64,000 nt of DNA from Chitinophaga pinensis (GTDB lineage: Bacteria > Bacteroidota > Bacteroidia > B-17B0 > Aurantibacillaceae), in contig CAMAPT010000003.1 in the NCBI GenBank assembly GCA_945860225.1, positions 1 through 64,000 on the forward strand, in the 5' to 3' direction. Below, piece by piece: positions 9,089-19,860 of this stretch; the first letter of the stretch is position 1, and the number at the start of each line of letters is the position of its first letter. The notes under the pieces were generated by a model that was not told the DNA's origin, searched no databases, and was given only the letters and a program-made list of their open reading frames with translations. A program made the position numbers and the translations under genes.

Positions 9089-9487
9089 TTATGAAATGTA
9101 ACACAAAACTTCACCACCAACATTTAATTTCTTAGCTTCTTTATCAGTCATTACACCTTTAGAAGTTGATATAATAGCTATACCTAGACCATTTAATACT
9201 TTAGGCATATTCTCAACACCAGCATATTTACGTAAACCTGGTTTAGAAACTCTATCTAAAGTACGAATAGCAGATAGTTTATTTGTTGGATTATATTTCA
9301 AGGCTATTTTAATGGTTCCTTGTTTTTTTTCATTTTCCTCAAACTTATAATTTAAAATATAACCTTTTTCAAAAAGTATTTTTGTTATCTCTTTTTTAAG
9401 ATTTGAAGCTGGAATCTCTACGATTCGATGATTTGATCTAATCGCGTTTCTAACACGAGTTAAGTAATCTGAAATTGTATCTGTCAT
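9089..9487 (-). CDS. rpsH: 30S ribosomal protein S8
   Basis: S8, 132 residues, 16S rRNA-binding protein of the platform. It starts [20 protein letters not shown] and ends with the signature [27 protein letters not shown]. In E. coli S8 represses the spc operon through a target at rplE; no equivalent structure was recognised here. A small hairpin precedes its start. Confidence 0.99.
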   Translation of the reverse strand: MTDTISDYLTRVRNAIRSNHRIVEIPASNLKKEITKILFEKGYILNYKFEENEKKQGTIKIALKYNPTNKLSAIRTLDRVSKPGLRKYAGVENMPKVLNGLGIAIISTSKGVMTDKEAKKLNVGGEVLCYIS

Positions 9488-9505
9488 TTTATTTGATTTA
9501 ATATG

Positions 9506-9526
9506 TTATCCCGAAAACCAGGATAA
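9506..9526 (-). promoter_or_regulatory. Small intercistronic hairpin upstream of rpsH
   Basis: TTATCC (9506-9511) and GGATAA (9521-9526) form a 6-bp stem with a 9-nt loop in the 58-nt rpsN-rpsH gap. In the transcript the stem ends 18 nt before the rpsH start. There is no T-run, so it is not a terminator. The role is unknown; a 6-bp stem can arise by chance. Confidence 0.4.
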
Positions 9527-9545
9527 TTATACATTTATACTATAT

Positions 9546-9815
9546 TTAGAAGCTAGACTTGGTAACACCTGGTATTAAACCAAATAAAACCATTTCACGG
9601 AAAGTTACACGACTAATACCGAAATCTCTCATATAACCACGAGGACGACCTGTCAATTTACAACGATTACGCATTCTTACCTTACAAGAATTTTTAGGTA
9701 ATTTTTGTAAAGCTGTGTAATCACCCGCTTTTTTTAATTCAGCACGTTTAGCAGCGTAATTATCTACTAACTTTTTTCTCTTAGCATCACGTGCTATCAT
9801 TGATTCTTTTGCCAT
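9546..9815 (-). CDS. rpsN: 30S ribosomal protein S14 (zinc-free type)
   Basis: S14, 89 residues, the long form without CxxC zinc knuckles, like the E. coli protein. Signatures: [36 protein letters not shown] and the end [27 protein letters not shown]. It lies between rplE and rpsH. Confidence 0.99.
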   Translation of the reverse strand: MAKESMIARDAKRKKLVDNYAAKRAELKKAGDYTALQKLPKNSCKVRMRNRCKLTGRPRGYMRDFGISRVTFREMVLFGLIPGVTKSSF

Positions 9816-9844
9816 ATTATCTTTTTTTCAGGACTGTAAATATA

Positions 9845-10402
9845 CTATTTCTTTTTAAATGGAATACCAAATTCACTTAATAATGCATAAGCTTCCTTAT
9901 CAGTTGGAGCAGATGTAACAAAAGTAATATCCATACCTTGAATTTTACTTACCTTATCGATGTCAATTTCAGGAAAAATGATTTGCTCAGTAATACCTAA
10001 AGTGTAGTTACCTCTTCCATCAAAACCTTTGTCATTAACTCCTTTAAAATCTCTAATACGAGGTAAAGAAGATGCAATTAAACGATCTAAAAATTCATAC
10101 ATATTGTCACCTCTTAATGTCACACGAACACCAATGGCAACTCCTTTACGTAATTTAAAATTAGAAATATCTTTTGTTGAGTATGTAGCTACAGCTTTTT
10201 GACCAGTTATTGTAGTCATTTCTTTTACAGCTGATTCAATTAATTTTTTATCTGAAACAGCATCACCAATACCTTGATTAATACAAATTTTTTCTAATTT
10301 AGGAACTTGCATTGATGAAGTATACTGAAATTGTTTCTTTAAATTTTCAACAATTTCTGTTTTATATTTGTCCTTTAATCTAGGAGAATAAGTTGCAACC
10401 AT
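9845..10402 (-). CDS. rplE: 50S ribosomal protein L5
   Basis: 5S rRNA-binding protein of the central protuberance, 185 residues. Signatures: [56 protein letters not shown] and the [12 protein letters not shown] motif. The start codon shares one base with the rplX stop (TAATG), indicating translational coupling. Confidence 0.99.
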   Translation of the reverse strand: MVATYSPRLKDKYKTEIVENLKKQFQYTSSMQVPKLEKICINQGIGDAVSDKKLIESAVKEMTTITGQKAVATYSTKDISNFKLRKGVAIGVRVTLRGDNMYEFLDRLIASSLPRIRDFKGVNDKGFDGRGNYTLGITEQIIFPEIDIDKVSKIQGMDITFVTSAPTDKEAYALLSEFGIPFKKK

Positions 10403-10719
10403 TATTTAATAACTTCTTTAGTTTTTTTAGAAATACGTTCAATTTTATTAGTGGTAGTATTAACCTTACGGCCAATTCTTACAGTTTTACCACCTTCAAC
10501 AAACATTAAATTAGAGATATGAATAGAGCCTTCTTGTTTAACAATTCCTCCATTAGCATTTTTAGCACTAGGTTTAGTATGTTTGCTAACTAAATTAACA
10601 CCCTCTACAATAACACGATCATTTTTAGTGTCAATAGACACAATTTTACCTTCTTGGCCTCTGGATTCGCCAGATATAACTTTTACAGTATCGCCTTTTT
10701 TTAATTTTAATTTTGACAT
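10402..10719 (-). CDS. rplX: 50S ribosomal protein L24
   Basis: L24, 105 residues, an assembly-initiating protein. The KOW motif lies at about 5-32 ([20 protein letters not shown]), followed by [17 protein letters not shown]. One-base overlap with rplE. Confidence 0.99.
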   Translation of the reverse strand: MSKLKLKKGDTVKVISGESRGQEGKIVSIDTKNDRVIVEGVNLVSKHTKPSAKNANGGIVKQEGSIHISNLMFVEGGKTVRIGRKVNTTTNKIERISKKTKEVIK

Positions 10720-10737
10720 TGTTAATTTTATTAATAA

Positions 10738-11106
10738 TTACAACACTTCTGGTGCCAATGAAATGATTTTCATAAATTGCTTATCACGTAATTCGCGAGC
10801 AACCGGTCCAAATATACGAGTACCACGTATTTCATCACTTTGATTTAATAAAACACATGCATTATCATCAAATCTAATGTAAGAACCATCAGGACGACGA
10901 ATTTCCTTTTTTACTCGAACCACAACTGCTTTATGTACAGTTCCTTTTTTGACATTACCTGAAGGCAATGCATTTTTAATTGTAACTACAATTTTATCTC
11001 CAACAGAAGCATAACGCTTTCTAGTGCCTCCTAGAACACGGATAACTAAAACCTCTTTTGCCCCACTGTTATCTGCAACAGCTAATCTTGACTCGTTTTG
11101 TACCAT
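10738..11106 (-). CDS. rplN: 50S ribosomal protein L14
   Basis: L14, 122 residues, exactly the family length. Signatures: [40 protein letters not shown], and the C-terminal [20 protein letters not shown]. It sits at the subunit interface. Located between rpsQ and rplX. Confidence 0.99.
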   Translation of the reverse strand: MVQNESRLAVADNSGAKEVLVIRVLGGTRKRYASVGDKIVVTIKNALPSGNVKKGTVHKAVVVRVKKEIRRPDGSYIRFDDNACVLLNQSDEIRGTRIFGPVARELRDKQFMKIISLAPEVL

Positions 11107-11125
11107 TTCTTAAATATATTAAGTA

Positions 11126-11383
11126 TTATTTTACTTTTTCTAAAATTTCTACCAAACGCCAATTTTTAGTTTTACTTAAAGGGCGGGTTTCACTTATTTT
11201 TACAGTATCTCCTATACTGCATTCATTATTTTCATCATGAGCGACAAATGTAGAAGTTTTATTAACAAACTTACCATATTTAGGATGTTTAACTTTACGC
11301 ATAACAGAAACAACTATAGATTTTTCCATCTTGTTACTTTTTACGACTCCTACTTTTTCTTTTCTTAAATTTCTTTCTTCCAT
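11126..11383 (-). CDS. rpsQ: 30S ribosomal protein S17
   Basis: S17, 85 residues, OB fold. Signatures: [59 protein letters not shown]. Standard length and position between rpmC and rplN. Confidence 0.99.
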   Translation of the reverse strand: MEERNLRKEKVGVVKSNKMEKSIVVSVMRKVKHPKYGKFVNKTSTFVAHDENNECSIGDTVKISETRPLSKTKNWRLVEILEKVK

Positions 11384-11391
11384 TGTATATA

Positions 11392-11589
11392 TTATTTAGA
11401 AGCTTTATTTCTTTTAGTTAATTCAGTAGCTAAACGAGCAACTGTTTTTCGAGTATCACGAATTTTAATTGGATTCTCTAAAGGAGAAATAGAATGATTC
11501 AATTTCAATTTATTAAGACTCGATTTTTCTTCGACTATTTTATCTAACAATTCTGATGTAGATAAAGCAACTATATCTGTATTTTTCAT
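11392..11589 (-). CDS. rpmC: 50S ribosomal protein L29
   Basis: L29, 65 residues, two-helix protein near the exit tunnel. The pattern [20 protein letters not shown] followed by [20 protein letters not shown] is typical. It lies between rplP and rpsQ. Confidence 0.98.
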   Translation of the reverse strand: MKNTDIVALSTSELLDKIVEEKSSLNKLKLNHSISPLENPIKIRDTRKTVARLATELTKRNKASK

Positions 11590-11607
11590 TTTATATAAAT
11601 TCTATTT

Positions 11608-12039
11608 TTAAACTGTTGCTTCTATTACGTAATCCCTACGTATAACAAATTTAGTAACAATAGGTAACTTTTGTGCAGCTAACCTTAACGCCTCTTTTGC
11701 AACATCCAAAGGTACTCCTTCCGCTTCAAACAATACACGACCCCTTTTTACAGGAGCAACCCAATATTCGGGAGCACCTTTACCTTTACCCATACGTACT
11801 TCAGCTGGCTTTTTAGTAATAGGTTTGTCAGGAAAAATACGAATCCAAACCTGACCTTCACGTTTCATAAAACGTGTAATAGCAATACGAGCTGCTTCAA
11901 TCTGACGAGAAGTTACCCAACTTTCATCTAATGCTTTAATACCAAATGAACCAAAGGCTAATTGATCACCACGTTTAGTGTCGCCTTTCATTTTCATTTT
12001 ATGCATTTTTCTATATTTAGTTCTTTTAGGCTGTATCAT
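11608..12039 (-). CDS. rplP: 50S ribosomal protein L16
   Basis: L16, 143 residues, near the A and P sites. Signatures: [60 protein letters not shown] and [17 protein letters not shown]. It lies 39 bp behind rpsC. Confidence 0.99.
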   Translation of the reverse strand: MIQPKRTKYRKMHKMKMKGDTKRGDQLAFGSFGIKALDESWVTSRQIEAARIAITRFMKREGQVWIRIFPDKPITKKPAEVRMGKGKGAPEYWVAPVKRGRVLFEAEGVPLDVAKEALRLAAQKLPIVTKFVIRRDYVIEATV

Positions 12040-12078
12040 GATTATATCTACTTACAATAGTAATTCACTAATTAATAA

Positions 12079-12822
12079 TTATTTATCGTTTCTTTTAGAA
12101 TCCCTTTTAGGACCGCGACCAGAAAACTTAGGTGCGGAAGCTGAATTTGCAACTTTTTTATCTTTATCTAAACCAAAATTTGGTGATAAATCTCTTTTAC
12201 CATAAATCTCACCTTTGCATATCCAAACTTTGATTCCAATACGTCCGTAAGTTGTATGAGCTTCAGCAATAGCATAGTCTATATCAGCACGAAGAGTTTG
12301 TAAAGGAGTACGTCCTTCTTTATAACCTTCACTTCTAGCCATTTCAGCTCCACCTAAACGTCCTGATACTAAAATTTTAATACCCTCTGCACCCATACGC
12401 ATAGTCGAAGCGATAGACATCTTAGCAGCCCTACGAAAAGAAATACGACCTTCAATTTGACGAGCTATACTATCCGCTACCAAACGAGCATCTAATTCAG
12501 GTCTTTTAATTTCAAAAATATTAATTTGAATTTCTTTTTTAGTAACTTTTTTTAATTCTTCTCTTAATTTATCAACTTCTTTTCCACCCTTACCTATAAT
12601 GATACCAGGCCTAGCTGTATTAATTGTAACAGTAATTAATTTTAAAGTTCTTTCAATAACAATTTTAGATATACTACCTTTTGGTAAACGTACTTTTAAA
12701 TAATTACGTATTTGAGTATCTTCAACCAATTTATCGGCGTAATCTCTACCACCAAACCAGTTTGAATCCCAACCTTTAATTACACCTAAACGTAAACCTA
12801 TTGGATTTGCTTTTTGTCCCAT
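12079..12822 (-). CDS. rpsC: 30S ribosomal protein S3
   Basis: S3, 247 residues. The KH type-2 domain lies at about 40-110 with [20 protein letters not shown], and the C-terminal S3 fold has [20 protein letters not shown] and [21 protein letters not shown] basic, low-complexity tail ([14 protein letters not shown]) ends the protein. It acts at the mRNA entry channel. Confidence 0.99.
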   Translation of the reverse strand: MGQKANPIGLRLGVIKGWDSNWFGGRDYADKLVEDTQIRNYLKVRLPKGSISKIVIERTLKLITVTINTARPGIIIGKGGKEVDKLREELKKVTKKEIQINIFEIKRPELDARLVADSIARQIEGRISFRRAAKMSIASTMRMGAEGIKILVSGRLGGAEMARSEGYKEGRTPLQTLRADIDYAIAEAHTTYGRIGIKVWICKGEIYGKRDLSPNFGLDKDKKVANSASAPKFSGRGPKRDSKRNDK

Positions 12823-12833
12823 TTCCCTATATA

Positions 12834-13283
12834 TTATTGATTTTCTACTTTATTTAATGAAGCTGTATTTCTATTTTTTTTCTCTGAATTTGGTACGGTA
12901 GTACCCACTTCTAAAGTTACATGATTAGAACGCTTTCTTATTCTATAACCTCTACCTTGTGGTGCTGTACGAAGACGTTTAGCCATCATAGCACTATCAA
13001 CCATTACAGAGGTAACAAATAAAGTGTTCTCCTCTGGACGAGTACCAGTTTTAGCTTCATAATTAGCTATGGCAGATTTTAATAATTTCTCTAAACGTGT
13101 AGAAGCCTCTCGTGTGTTGAATTTCAACACATTCAAAGCCTTGTAAGCTTCCATACCTCTCACTAAATCTGCTACTTGACGCATTTTACGAGGTGAAGTT
13201 GGACAACTGTTTAATTTAGCAAAATAAACACCTTTATTTGCTTCTTTACGAGCCTCGGCTGCTAATCTTTTTCTTTTACCCAT
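12834..13283 (-). CDS. rplV: 50S ribosomal protein L22
   Basis: L22, 149 residues, lining the exit tunnel. Signatures: [20 protein letters not shown], the beta-hairpin [17 protein letters not shown], and a C-terminal extension of about 20 polar residues. It lies between rpsS and rpsC. Confidence 0.99.
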   Translation of the reverse strand: MGKRKRLAAEARKEANKGVYFAKLNSCPTSPRKMRQVADLVRGMEAYKALNVLKFNTREASTRLEKLLKSAIANYEAKTGTRPEENTLFVTSVMVDSAMMAKRLRTAPQGRGYRIRKRSNHVTLEVGTTVPNSEKKNRNTASLNKVENQ

Positions 13284-13305
13284 GACTAAATATCTTTATC
13301 GACAA

Positions 13306-13575
13306 TTATTTCTTGTTATTACCTGAATGACCTTTAAATGAACGTGTTGCTGAGAATTCACCTAGTTTATGTCCTACCATATTTTCGGTAACATAAACAG
13401 GTATAAATTTGTTCCCATTATGAACAGCGAAAGTGTGACCAACCATTTCAGGATAAATAACAGAACGTCTTGCCCAAGTTTTTAGTACTACTTTTTTGTT
13501 ACTCTCATTCATTTGAGTAACTTTTTTTTCTAAATTGTGGTCTATAAAAGGACCTTTTTTTAATGATCTTGCCAT
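13306..13575 (-). CDS. rpsS: 30S ribosomal protein S19
   Basis: S19, 89 residues. Signatures: [63 protein letters not shown]-loop hairpin lies 23 nt upstream of its start in the rplB-rpsS gap. Confidence 0.99.
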   Translation of the reverse strand: MARSLKKGPFIDHNLEKKVTQMNESNKKVVLKTWARRSVIYPEMVGHTFAVHNGNKFIPVYVTENMVGHKLGEFSATRSFKGHSGNNKK

Positions 13576-13598
13576 TTTTTTGTTTTTTAGTTTTGAAA

Positions 13599-13614
13599 CT
13601 CGTCTCGCGACGAG
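13599..13614 (-). promoter_or_regulatory. GNRA-tetraloop hairpin between rplB and rpsS
   Basis: In the minus-strand transcript CTCGTC-GCGA-GACGAG forms a 6-bp stem with four GC pairs, closed by a GCGA (GNRA-class) tetraloop. Two further G-U pairs (13615/13598, 13616/13597) can extend it to 8 bp. It starts 17 nt behind the rplB stop and ends 23 nt before the rpsS ATG, in otherwise very AT-rich sequence. No T-run follows directly, so termination is unlikely; processing, stability or protein binding are the options. Confidence 0.65.
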
Positions 13615-13631
13615 CCATTAAACATTAATTA

Positions 13632-14456
13632 TTATTTACTTCTTTTTTTAATGATATGTTGGTTAGAAGACTTCGCTTTATAACGAGTTTTATACCCTTT
13701 AGCAGGAATACCATTTCTCGAACGAGGTTGTCCACCTGATGCACGACCTTCTCCACCACCCATTGGATGATCAACTGGATTCATGGCTACTGCACGAGTA
13801 CGAGAACGACGACCTAACCAACGAGAACGACCAGCTTTACCAGAAATTTCTAAGCTATGATCAGGATTTGAAGTAGCACCGATTGTAGCTTTACAGGTAA
13901 TTAAAATCATACGAACTTCACCTGAAGGCATACGCAAAATTGCGTATTTACCATCACGAGCAGTTAATTGAGCATATGTTCCAGCACTACGTGCCATTGC
14001 TCCGCCTTGACCTGGACGTAATTCAATATTATGAATAATTGTACCTAAAGGAATATCTGATAAAAACATACAATTACCTACTTCAGGAGTAGCTGTTGAA
14101 CCAGACATAATTTTTTTCCCAACTTCTAAACCTTGAGGAGCAATAATATAACGTTTTTCACCATCTTTATATACTACTAAAGCAATACGAGAAGTACGAT
14201 TAGGATCGTACTCAATTGATGCTACCGTTCCTTCGATACCATCTTTATTACGTTTGAAATCAATGATACGATATTGTTTTTTGTGACCACCACCAATGTT
14301 GCGAATAGTCATTTTACCAGTATTATCACGACCACCACTATTTTTAACCGAAGTTAACAAACTTTTTTCAGGGACATTGGTAGTAATATCTGAGTTATCA
14401 GTAGCTATTTTGAAACGTTGACTTGGTGTTAACGGTCTGAATTTTTTTAATGCCAT
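13632..14456 (-). CDS. rplB: 50S ribosomal protein L2
   Basis: L2, 274 residues, required for subunit joining and peptidyl transfer. It has the universally conserved [18 protein letters not shown] loop with the functional His, plus [20 protein letters not shown] and the basic C-terminus ([19 protein letters not shown]). It lies between rplW and rpsS. Confidence 0.99.
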   Translation of the reverse strand: MALKKFRPLTPSQRFKIATDNSDITTNVPEKSLLTSVKNSGGRDNTGKMTIRNIGGGHKKQYRIIDFKRNKDGIEGTVASIEYDPNRTSRIALVVYKDGEKRYIIAPQGLEVGKKIMSGSTATPEVGNCMFLSDIPLGTIIHNIELRPGQGGAMARSAGTYAQLTARDGKYAILRMPSGEVRMILITCKATIGATSNPDHSLEISGKAGRSRWLGRRSRTRAVAMNPVDHPMGGGEGRASGGQPRSRNGIPAKGYKTRYKAKSSNQHIIKKRSK

Positions 14457-14476
14457 TTCTTTTACTTTTTATCAAA

Positions 14477-14767
14477 TTAAATATTAGCGTAAAAATCAAT
14501 AACTTCGCCATTCTTTAAAGTGACAAAAGCTCTTTTTGAACGGTTTACGCGGCCTATTGCAATACCACGAGTAGTATTACGAGTTTTTACTTTACCTACG
14601 TATTGTTGAGTGTTAACAGATTCAACTTTCACACCGTACATTTTTTCAACAGCTTGTCTAATTTGTACTTTGTTGGCGTTTCTATCAACCACAAAACCAT
14701 AGCGATTCAACTTCTCTGCCAAAGAAGTCATCTTTTCGGTGATGATTGGTTTAATTAATATTTCCAT
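14477..14767 (-). CDS. rplW: 50S ribosomal protein L23
   Basis: L23, 96 residues, docking site for trigger factor and SRP at the exit tunnel. Signatures: IKPIITEKMTSLAEKLNRYG, FVVDRNANKVQIRQAVEKMY and VKVESVNTQQYVGKVKTR. One base separates it from rplD. Confidence 0.99.
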   Translation of the reverse strand: MEILIKPIITEKMTSLAEKLNRYGFVVDRNANKVQIRQAVEKMYGVKVESVNTQQYVGKVKTRNTTRGIAIGRVNRSKRAFVTLKNGEVIDFYANI

Positions 14768-14768
14768 T

Positions 14769-15398
14769 TTATTTATTTAATAATGATTCTAATACTTTTA
14801 CCGAACTTTCTAATAAAATTAATGACTGGGCATTAACAATATCATAAGTGTTTAAATCAGAAGCTTTGACAACTTTCGCTCCTTCCAAATTTCGGGACGA
14901 CAAATATACGTTATTATTTGTATCACCCAACACCAATATTGTTTTTTTATCAGATAAGTTTAAATTTTTCATTAAGTCAACATAATTTTTAGTTTTTGGT
15001 GCTTCAAACGTGAAGTCTTCTAAAACAGTAATTGCGTTTTCTTTTGCTTTATATGTCAAAGCGGAAGCACGAGCTAAAACTTTAACCTTTTTGTTTAATT
15101 TAAATGAATAATCTCTTGGCTTAGGTCCAAATGCACGGCCACCACCAACAAAAACAGGAGATTTCATAGAACCAGCACGAGCGCCACCAGTACCTTTTTG
15201 TTTTTTTAATTTTTTAGTAGTTCTTGAAATCTCAGCACGTTCTTTTGATTTGTGCGTACCTTGACGTTGTGCAGCTAAATAATGCTTAACATCTAAATAA
15301 ATACTATGATCATTTGGTTCTAAACCATAAATCACATCTGCTAATTCTACTTTCTTAGCAGTCTTTTTTCCGCTTATGTTTAATACTTCTACTTGCAT
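14769..15398 (-). CDS. rplD: 50S ribosomal protein L4
   Basis: L4, 209 residues. The tunnel-lining loop is visible ([40 protein letters not shown]). In E. coli L4 represses the S10 operon through its leader; no such leader hairpin was recognised here. Two bases separate it from rplC. Confidence 0.99.
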   Translation of the reverse strand: MQVEVLNISGKKTAKKVELADVIYGLEPNDHSIYLDVKHYLAAQRQGTHKSKERAEISRTTKKLKKQKGTGGARAGSMKSPVFVGGGRAFGPKPRDYSFKLNKKVKVLARASALTYKAKENAITVLEDFTFEAPKTKNYVDLMKNLNLSDKKTILVLGDTNNNVYLSSRNLEGAKVVKASDLNTYDIVNAQSLILLESSVKVLESLLNK

Positions 15399-15400
15399 GA

Positions 15401-16018
15401 TTACTTCTCGATTATAACGTAAGACCCTTTAGCACCCGGAACTGAACCTTTAATTAAAAGAACGTTCTTTTCTGCCATTATTTTTACAACAACTAGGTTT
15501 TGGATTTTCTTTCTATCTCCACCTGTTCTACCAGCCATACGCATACCTTTAAATACACGAGAAGGATCAGAAGACGCACCTAATGAACCGGGAGCTCTAG
15601 AACGATCATGTTGACCGTGAGTTGAACCACCAACACCACCAAAACCATGACGTTTAACAACACCTTGAAAACCTTTTCCTTTAGAAGTTCCAACGATATC
15701 CACGAAGTCTCCTTCAGAGAAGATGTCAAGAGTTACAACATCACCTAAATTTTTTGTTTCCTCAAAAGAACGGAACTCAACAATTTTACGTTTTGGGGTT
15801 GTTTTTGCTAATTCAAAATGACCTTTCATAGCAGACGATGTGTGTTTTTCTTTCTTCTCATCGTAAGCTAACTGTAAAGCTGTGTAACCGTCTACTTCAT
15901 TGGTTTTTACTTGCGTAACCACGCAAGGACCTGCTTCTATAACTGTGCATGGCACATACTTGCCATTGGCATCGAAGAAGCTAGTCATTCCTATTTTTTT
16001 ACCAATAATTCCAGACAT
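15401..16018 (-). CDS. rplC: 50S ribosomal protein L3
   Basis: L3, 205 residues, early assembly protein. Signatures: [20 protein letters not shown], the central loop [20 protein letters not shown] with the Gln methylated in many bacteria (GQHDRSR context), and [18 protein letters not shown]. Its start lies 40 nt behind the end of the small lipoprotein relic that separates it from rpsJ. Confidence 0.99.
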   Translation of the reverse strand: MSGIIGKKIGMTSFFDANGKYVPCTVIEAGPCVVTQVKTNEVDGYTALQLAYDEKKEKHTSSAMKGHFELAKTTPKRKIVEFRSFEETKNLGDVVTLDIFSEGDFVDIVGTSKGKGFQGVVKRHGFGGVGGSTHGQHDRSRAPGSLGASSDPSRVFKGMRMAGRTGGDRKKIQNLVVVKIMAEKNVLLIKGSVPGAKGSYVIIEK

Positions 16019-16058
16019 TTTTACTTTTTATTTTTTGTTATTTATTTTTTTATTTTTA

Positions 16059-16250
16059 TTAATTTATTATCCTGCATTCTTCACACGTTGAAGTTTTTGC
16101 TTTAGCTTTACAAGCTGTAATAGCGTCTTCTCTATTCCGTTATTTATATGTAACTGAATCTGATTGGCTACAGTCACATTGGAAAGATTTTCTACAAGAA
16201 CTAGTTATTACAATTAATGCTGTTACAGTTAGCAGGACAACTTTATTCAT
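16059..16250 (-). pseudogene. Small Cys-rich lipoprotein interrupted by an in-frame stop
   Basis: A 64-codon frame starts with ATG 13 nt after the rpsJ stop. It begins MNKVVLLTVTALIVITSSC, a lipoprotein signal with candidate lipidated Cys19, then RKSFQCDCSQSDSVTYK and a TAA (16142-16140). The same frame continues without shift for 26 codons, including EDAITACKAKAKTSTCEEC, to a second TAA. The Cys-rich pattern resembles short secreted lipoproteins common in Bacteroidota. It is either a recent nonsense pseudogene, a truncated 36-residue protein, or an assembly error. Its position inside the ribosomal operon is unusual. Confidence 0.68.
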
Positions 16251-16263
16251 TTTATAACAATAG

Positions 16264-16569
16264 TTAAACTTTGATTTCTACTTCTACTCCAGAAGGCAAT
16301 TCTAATTTCATTAAAGCATCAACTGTTTTTGAAGAAGAACTGTAGATATCTAATAAACGTTTGTATGCACAAACTTGAAATTGCTCACGCGCTTTTTTGT
16401 TAACGTGTGGTGAACGTAAAACAGTGAAGATTCTTTTATTTGTAGGTAATGGAATTGGACCATTAACTATAGCTCCTGTCATTTTTACTGTTTTAACAAT
16501 TTTCTCAGCGGATTTATCAACTAAGTTGTAATCATAAGATTTTAATTTTATTCTAATTCTTTGGCTCAT
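16264..16569 (-). CDS. rpsJ: 30S ribosomal protein S10
   Basis: S10, 101 residues, also known as the NusE antitermination factor. Signatures: [59 protein letters not shown]. It lies 18 bp behind fusA; no tuf gene separates them. Confidence 0.99.
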   Translation of the reverse strand: MSQRIRIKLKSYDYNLVDKSAEKIVKTVKMTGAIVNGPIPLPTNKRIFTVLRSPHVNKKAREQFQVCAYKRLLDIYSSSSKTVDALMKLELPSGVEVEIKV

Positions 16570-16587
16570 GTTATATTTATAATATGT

Positions 16588-18708
16588 TTATGCGTTTTCT
16601 TTTTTACCTTTTGCTTTTGCTATGACGTCAGCTGCAACGTTAGCAGGAGCATCAGCATAATGAGAAAATTCCATTGTTGATGTTGCGCGACCAGAAGTTA
16701 AAGTACGTAATTGAGTTACATAACCAAACATTTCTGATAAAGGAACTTTTGCTTTAATAACTTGAGAGTTATTTTTAGAGTCCATTCCTTCAATTTGTCC
16801 ACGACGACGGTTTAAGTCACCTACAACATCACCCATGTTTTGTTCTGGAGTTAACACTTCCACTTTCATGATAGGCTCCATTAAAACTGGTTTACATTTC
16901 CCTAATGCTTCACGGTAAGCCGAACGAGCACAAATTTCAAAAGATAATGAATCTGAATCGACTGCGTGGAATGAACCATCAATTAAACGTACTTTTAAGT
17001 TATCTAAAGGATATCCAGCTAATACACCATTTAACATAGATGCTTTGAATCCTTTTTCAACTGAAGGGATAAATTCACGTGGTATAGATCCGCCAGTAAT
17101 TTCATTAACAAATTGTAAATCTGATTTTGCTTTTTCTCTATCGAAGTCTGTATCAACAGGACCTAATACTACTTTAATATCAGCAAATTTACCACGACCA
17201 CCAGTTTGTTTTTTGTATACTTCACGGTGTTCATATGTTCCAGAGATAGACTCTTTGTAAGATACTTGAGGCTCACCTTGATTTACTTCAACTTTAAACT
17301 CACGTTTTAAACGATCGATAATGATTTCTAAGTGTAACTCACCCATACCTGAGATAATAGTTTGACCAGAATCTTCATCAGTATGTACACGGAAAGTTGG
17401 ATCTTCTTCAGCTAATTTATTTAAACCTACACCTAAACGATCTAAGTCACCTTGAGTTTTAGGCTCAATGGCTAAACCAATAACTGGCTCAGGGAAATTC
17501 ATTGCTTCTAATACAATTGGATGTTTTTCATCACATAATGTATCTCCAGTACGAATATCTTTAAATCCTACAGCAGCACCAATATCTCCAGCCTCTAAAA
17601 ATTCAACTGGATTTTGTTTGTTTGCATGCATTTGGAAGATACGAGAGATACGTTCTTTATTTCCTGAACGAGTGTTCAATACATAAGAACCAGCATCTAA
17701 ACGACCAGAATAAGCACGGAAGAAACACAAACGACCAACGAATGGATCAGTTGCGATTTTAAATGCTAATGCTGTAAATGGATCTTTAACATCTGGTCTA
17801 CGAGTTACCTCTTCTCCAGTGTCAGGATTTGTACCTTTAGTTTCTGGTTTGTCCATCGGAGATGGCATTAATTCCATAACTAAATCCAACATAGTTTGTA
17901 CACCTTTGTTTTTGAAAGATGAACCACAAACCATAGGTACGATTTTGTTTGCAACGCAAGCCTTACGCAATGCGTCTAACACTTCTCTTTCAGTGATTGT
18001 TTCTGGAGCGTCAAAAAACTTCTCCATAATTTTATCATCAAATTCAGAAACTGCTTCTAACATTTTCTCTCTCCACTCAGTGGCTTCTTCTAATAAATCA
18101 GCAGGAATTGGAACTTCTTGGAAAGTCATTCCTTTATCGTGCTCATTCCAAACAATACCACGGAAGTTAATTAAATCAACTACCCCAATAAAGTTTTCTT
18201 CAGCTCCGATAGGAATTTGAAGAGGAACTGCATTACCACCTAAAATCTCGCGAGTTTGTTTAACTACTTTTAAGAAGTCAGCTCCTTGACGATCCATTTT
18301 ATTAACGAATCCTAAACGAGTAACATTGTAGTTATCAGCTAAACGCCAGTTAGTTTCAGATTGAGGCTCAACACCATCAACTGCTGAAAATAAAAACACT
18401 AAACCATCTAATACACGTAATGAACGGTTCACTTCAACTGTAAAGTCAACGTGACCTGGTGTATCAATGATATTAATTTTATATTGGTTATCACGGTATT
18501 TCCAAAAACAAGTAGTTGCAGCAGAAGTAATTGTAATACCACGCTCTTGTTCTTGTGCCATCCAATCCATAGTAGCTGCACCTTCGTGAACTTCTCCAAT
18601 TTTGTGATTAACACCTGTGTAGTAAAGAATACGCTCAGTTGTTGTTGTTTTACCAGCATCAATATGCGCAGCGATACCTATATTCCTTGTATATCTTAAG
18701 TCAGCCAT
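16588..18708 (-). CDS. fusA: Elongation factor G
   Basis: Translocase GTPase, 706 residues. GTPase motifs: G1 [15 protein letters not shown] (about 13-27), switch region [12 protein letters not shown]3 [13 protein letters not shown]4 [10 protein letters not shown]. Domain IV has [16 protein letters not shown] and the C-terminal domain has [19 protein letters not shown]. It lies 6 bp behind rpsG in str-operon order. Confidence 0.99.
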   Translation of the reverse strand: MADLRYTRNIGIAAHIDAGKTTTTERILYYTGVNHKIGEVHEGAATMDWMAQEQERGITITSAATTCFWKYRDNQYKINIIDTPGHVDFTVEVNRSLRVLDGLVFLFSAVDGVEPQSETNWRLADNYNVTRLGFVNKMDRQGADFLKVVKQTREILGGNAVPLQIPIGAEENFIGVVDLINFRGIVWNEHDKGMTFQEVPIPADLLEEATEWREKMLEAVSEFDDKIMEKFFDAPETITEREVLDALRKACVANKIVPMVCGSSFKNKGVQTMLDLVMELMPSPMDKPETKGTNPDTGEEVTRRPDVKDPFTALAFKIATDPFVGRLCFFRAYSGRLDAGSYVLNTRSGNKERISRIFQMHANKQNPVEFLEAGDIGAAVGFKDIRTGDTLCDEKHPIVLEAMNFPEPVIGLAIEPKTQGDLDRLGVGLNKLAEEDPTFRVHTDEDSGQTIISGMGELHLEIIIDRLKREFKVEVNQGEPQVSYKESISGTYEHREVYKKQTGGRGKFADIKVVLGPVDTDFDREKAKSDLQFVNEITGGSIPREFIPSVEKGFKASMLNGVLAGYPLDNLKVRLIDGSFHAVDSDSLSFEICARSAYREALGKCKPVLMEPIMKVEVLTPEQNMGDVVGDLNRRRGQIEGMDSKNNSQVIKAKVPLSEMFGYVTQLRTLTSGRATSTMEFSHYADAPANVAADVIAKAKGKKENA

Positions 18709-18714
18709 TTCTAA

Positions 18715-19182
18715 TTAGAATCTAAAGTGTGAAAATGCTTTGTTAGCCTCTGCCATTTTGTGAACGTCTTCTTTCTTTTTGAAAGCAGCACCCTCTTCTT
18801 TAGAAGCAGAAACGATTTCACCAGCTAATTTTTGAGCCATTGACTTTTCGTTACGTTTACGAGCATAAGTAATTAACCATTTAATAGCTAAAGCTAATTT
18901 TCTTTCTGGACGAACTTCAGAAGGAATTTGGAAAGTTGCCCCACCTACACGACGAGAACGAACCTCAACTTGAGGAGTAACGTTACCTAATCCTTTTTTG
19001 AAAACTTCTAATCCATCTTCATTAGTACGTTTTGCAACGATCTCTAAACACTCATGAAATATTTTTGAAGCGGTATTTTTTTTACCATCATACATTAAAC
19101 TGTTTAAAAAACGAGTTACCAATATATCATTATATATTGGATCAGGTAACAAGATTCTTTTTTTAGCGGTTGATTTTCTCAT
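18715..19182 (-). CDS. rpsG: 30S ribosomal protein S7
   Basis: S7, 155 residues, head assembly initiator. Signatures: [59 protein letters not shown] and the C-terminal [14 protein letters not shown]. It lies 29 bp behind rpsL. Confidence 0.99.
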   Translation of the reverse strand: MRKSTAKKRILLPDPIYNDILVTRFLNSLMYDGKKNTASKIFHECLEIVAKRTNEDGLEVFKKGLGNVTPQVEVRSRRVGGATFQIPSEVRPERKLALAIKWLITYARKRNEKSMAQKLAGEIVSASKEEGAAFKKKEDVHKMAEANKAFSHFRF

Positions 19183-19211
19183 TCTTGAAATCTACTTAAT
19201 TTTTCTATAAA

Positions 19212-19625
19212 TTATTTTTTCTTAGCACCTTTTGCCGGGGCTGCTACAACACCTGCCTTAGGGCGTTTAGTTCCGTATTTTGAACGTTGTTGTTTTCTAC
19301 CTTCAACACCAGCTGTATCTAAAGATCCACGAACAATGTGATAACGCACACCCGGTAAATCTTTAACACGACCACCACGTACTAATACGATACTGTGCTC
19401 TTGCAAATTATGACCTTCACCAGGAATATAAGCAATAATTTCTTGCTTATTAGTTAATCTCACCTTCGCCACTTTACGCATAGCGGAGTTAGGTTTCTTA
19501 GGGGTTGTAGTGTACACACGAGTACAAACACCACGGCGTTGTGGACACGAATCCAAAGCGGCCGATTTACTTCTGTTAGGAGCTTTAAAGCGTCCTTTTC
19601 TTACTAATTGTTGTATAGTTGGCAT
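19212..19625 (-). CDS. rpsL: 30S ribosomal protein S12
   Basis: S12, 137 residues, decoding-centre protein. Signatures: [40 protein letters not shown] with the Lys at the streptomycin-determining position in wild-type form, and [21 protein letters not shown]-terminal Ala/Lys extension ([12 protein letters not shown]) is present. It is the first gene of the block, preceded by a good promoter. Confidence 0.99.
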   Translation of the reverse strand: MPTIQQLVRKGRFKAPNRSKSAALDSCPQRRGVCTRVYTTTPKKPNSAMRKVAKVRLTNKQEIIAYIPGEGHNLQEHSIVLVRGGRVKDLPGVRYHIVRGSLDTAGVEGRKQQRSKYGTKRPKAGVVAAPAKGAKKK

Positions 19626-19686
19626 GTTAACCTTATTGAATTGCTTGTTTTAACTTATTTTAGTAATCTCTCTATATTGAGAAAGG

Positions 19687-19716
19687 CAAAGATAGAATTA
19701 TTTTTTCATCAACAAA
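19687..19716 (-). promoter_or_regulatory. Bacteroidota-type promoter of the str-S10-spc-alpha block
   Basis: On the minus strand TTTG (19716-19713), an 18-nt spacer and TATCTTTG (19694-19687) match the -33 / TAnnTTTG -7 consensus of Bacteroidota sigma-A promoters. The expected transcription start near 19680 gives a leader of about 55 nt before the rpsL ATG. No other good match was seen in this gap. Confidence 0.8.
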
Positions 19717-19860
19717 AAAATATTTAAAAATTATTTGGATTTATATTATATAAATTATTATGAATAGTATACATTTTGATTTATATCGTTTTTTTTGATG
19801 TATTTTTGACATAATATTAGAAATACTTACTTCATAAATTATAGGTATAACATGATTTTT

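Noticed and set aside
16588-16588. Absence of tuf between fusA and rpsJ
   Set aside because: Considered as a possible loss, but Bacteroidota commonly carry tuf elsewhere, so this is the normal order.
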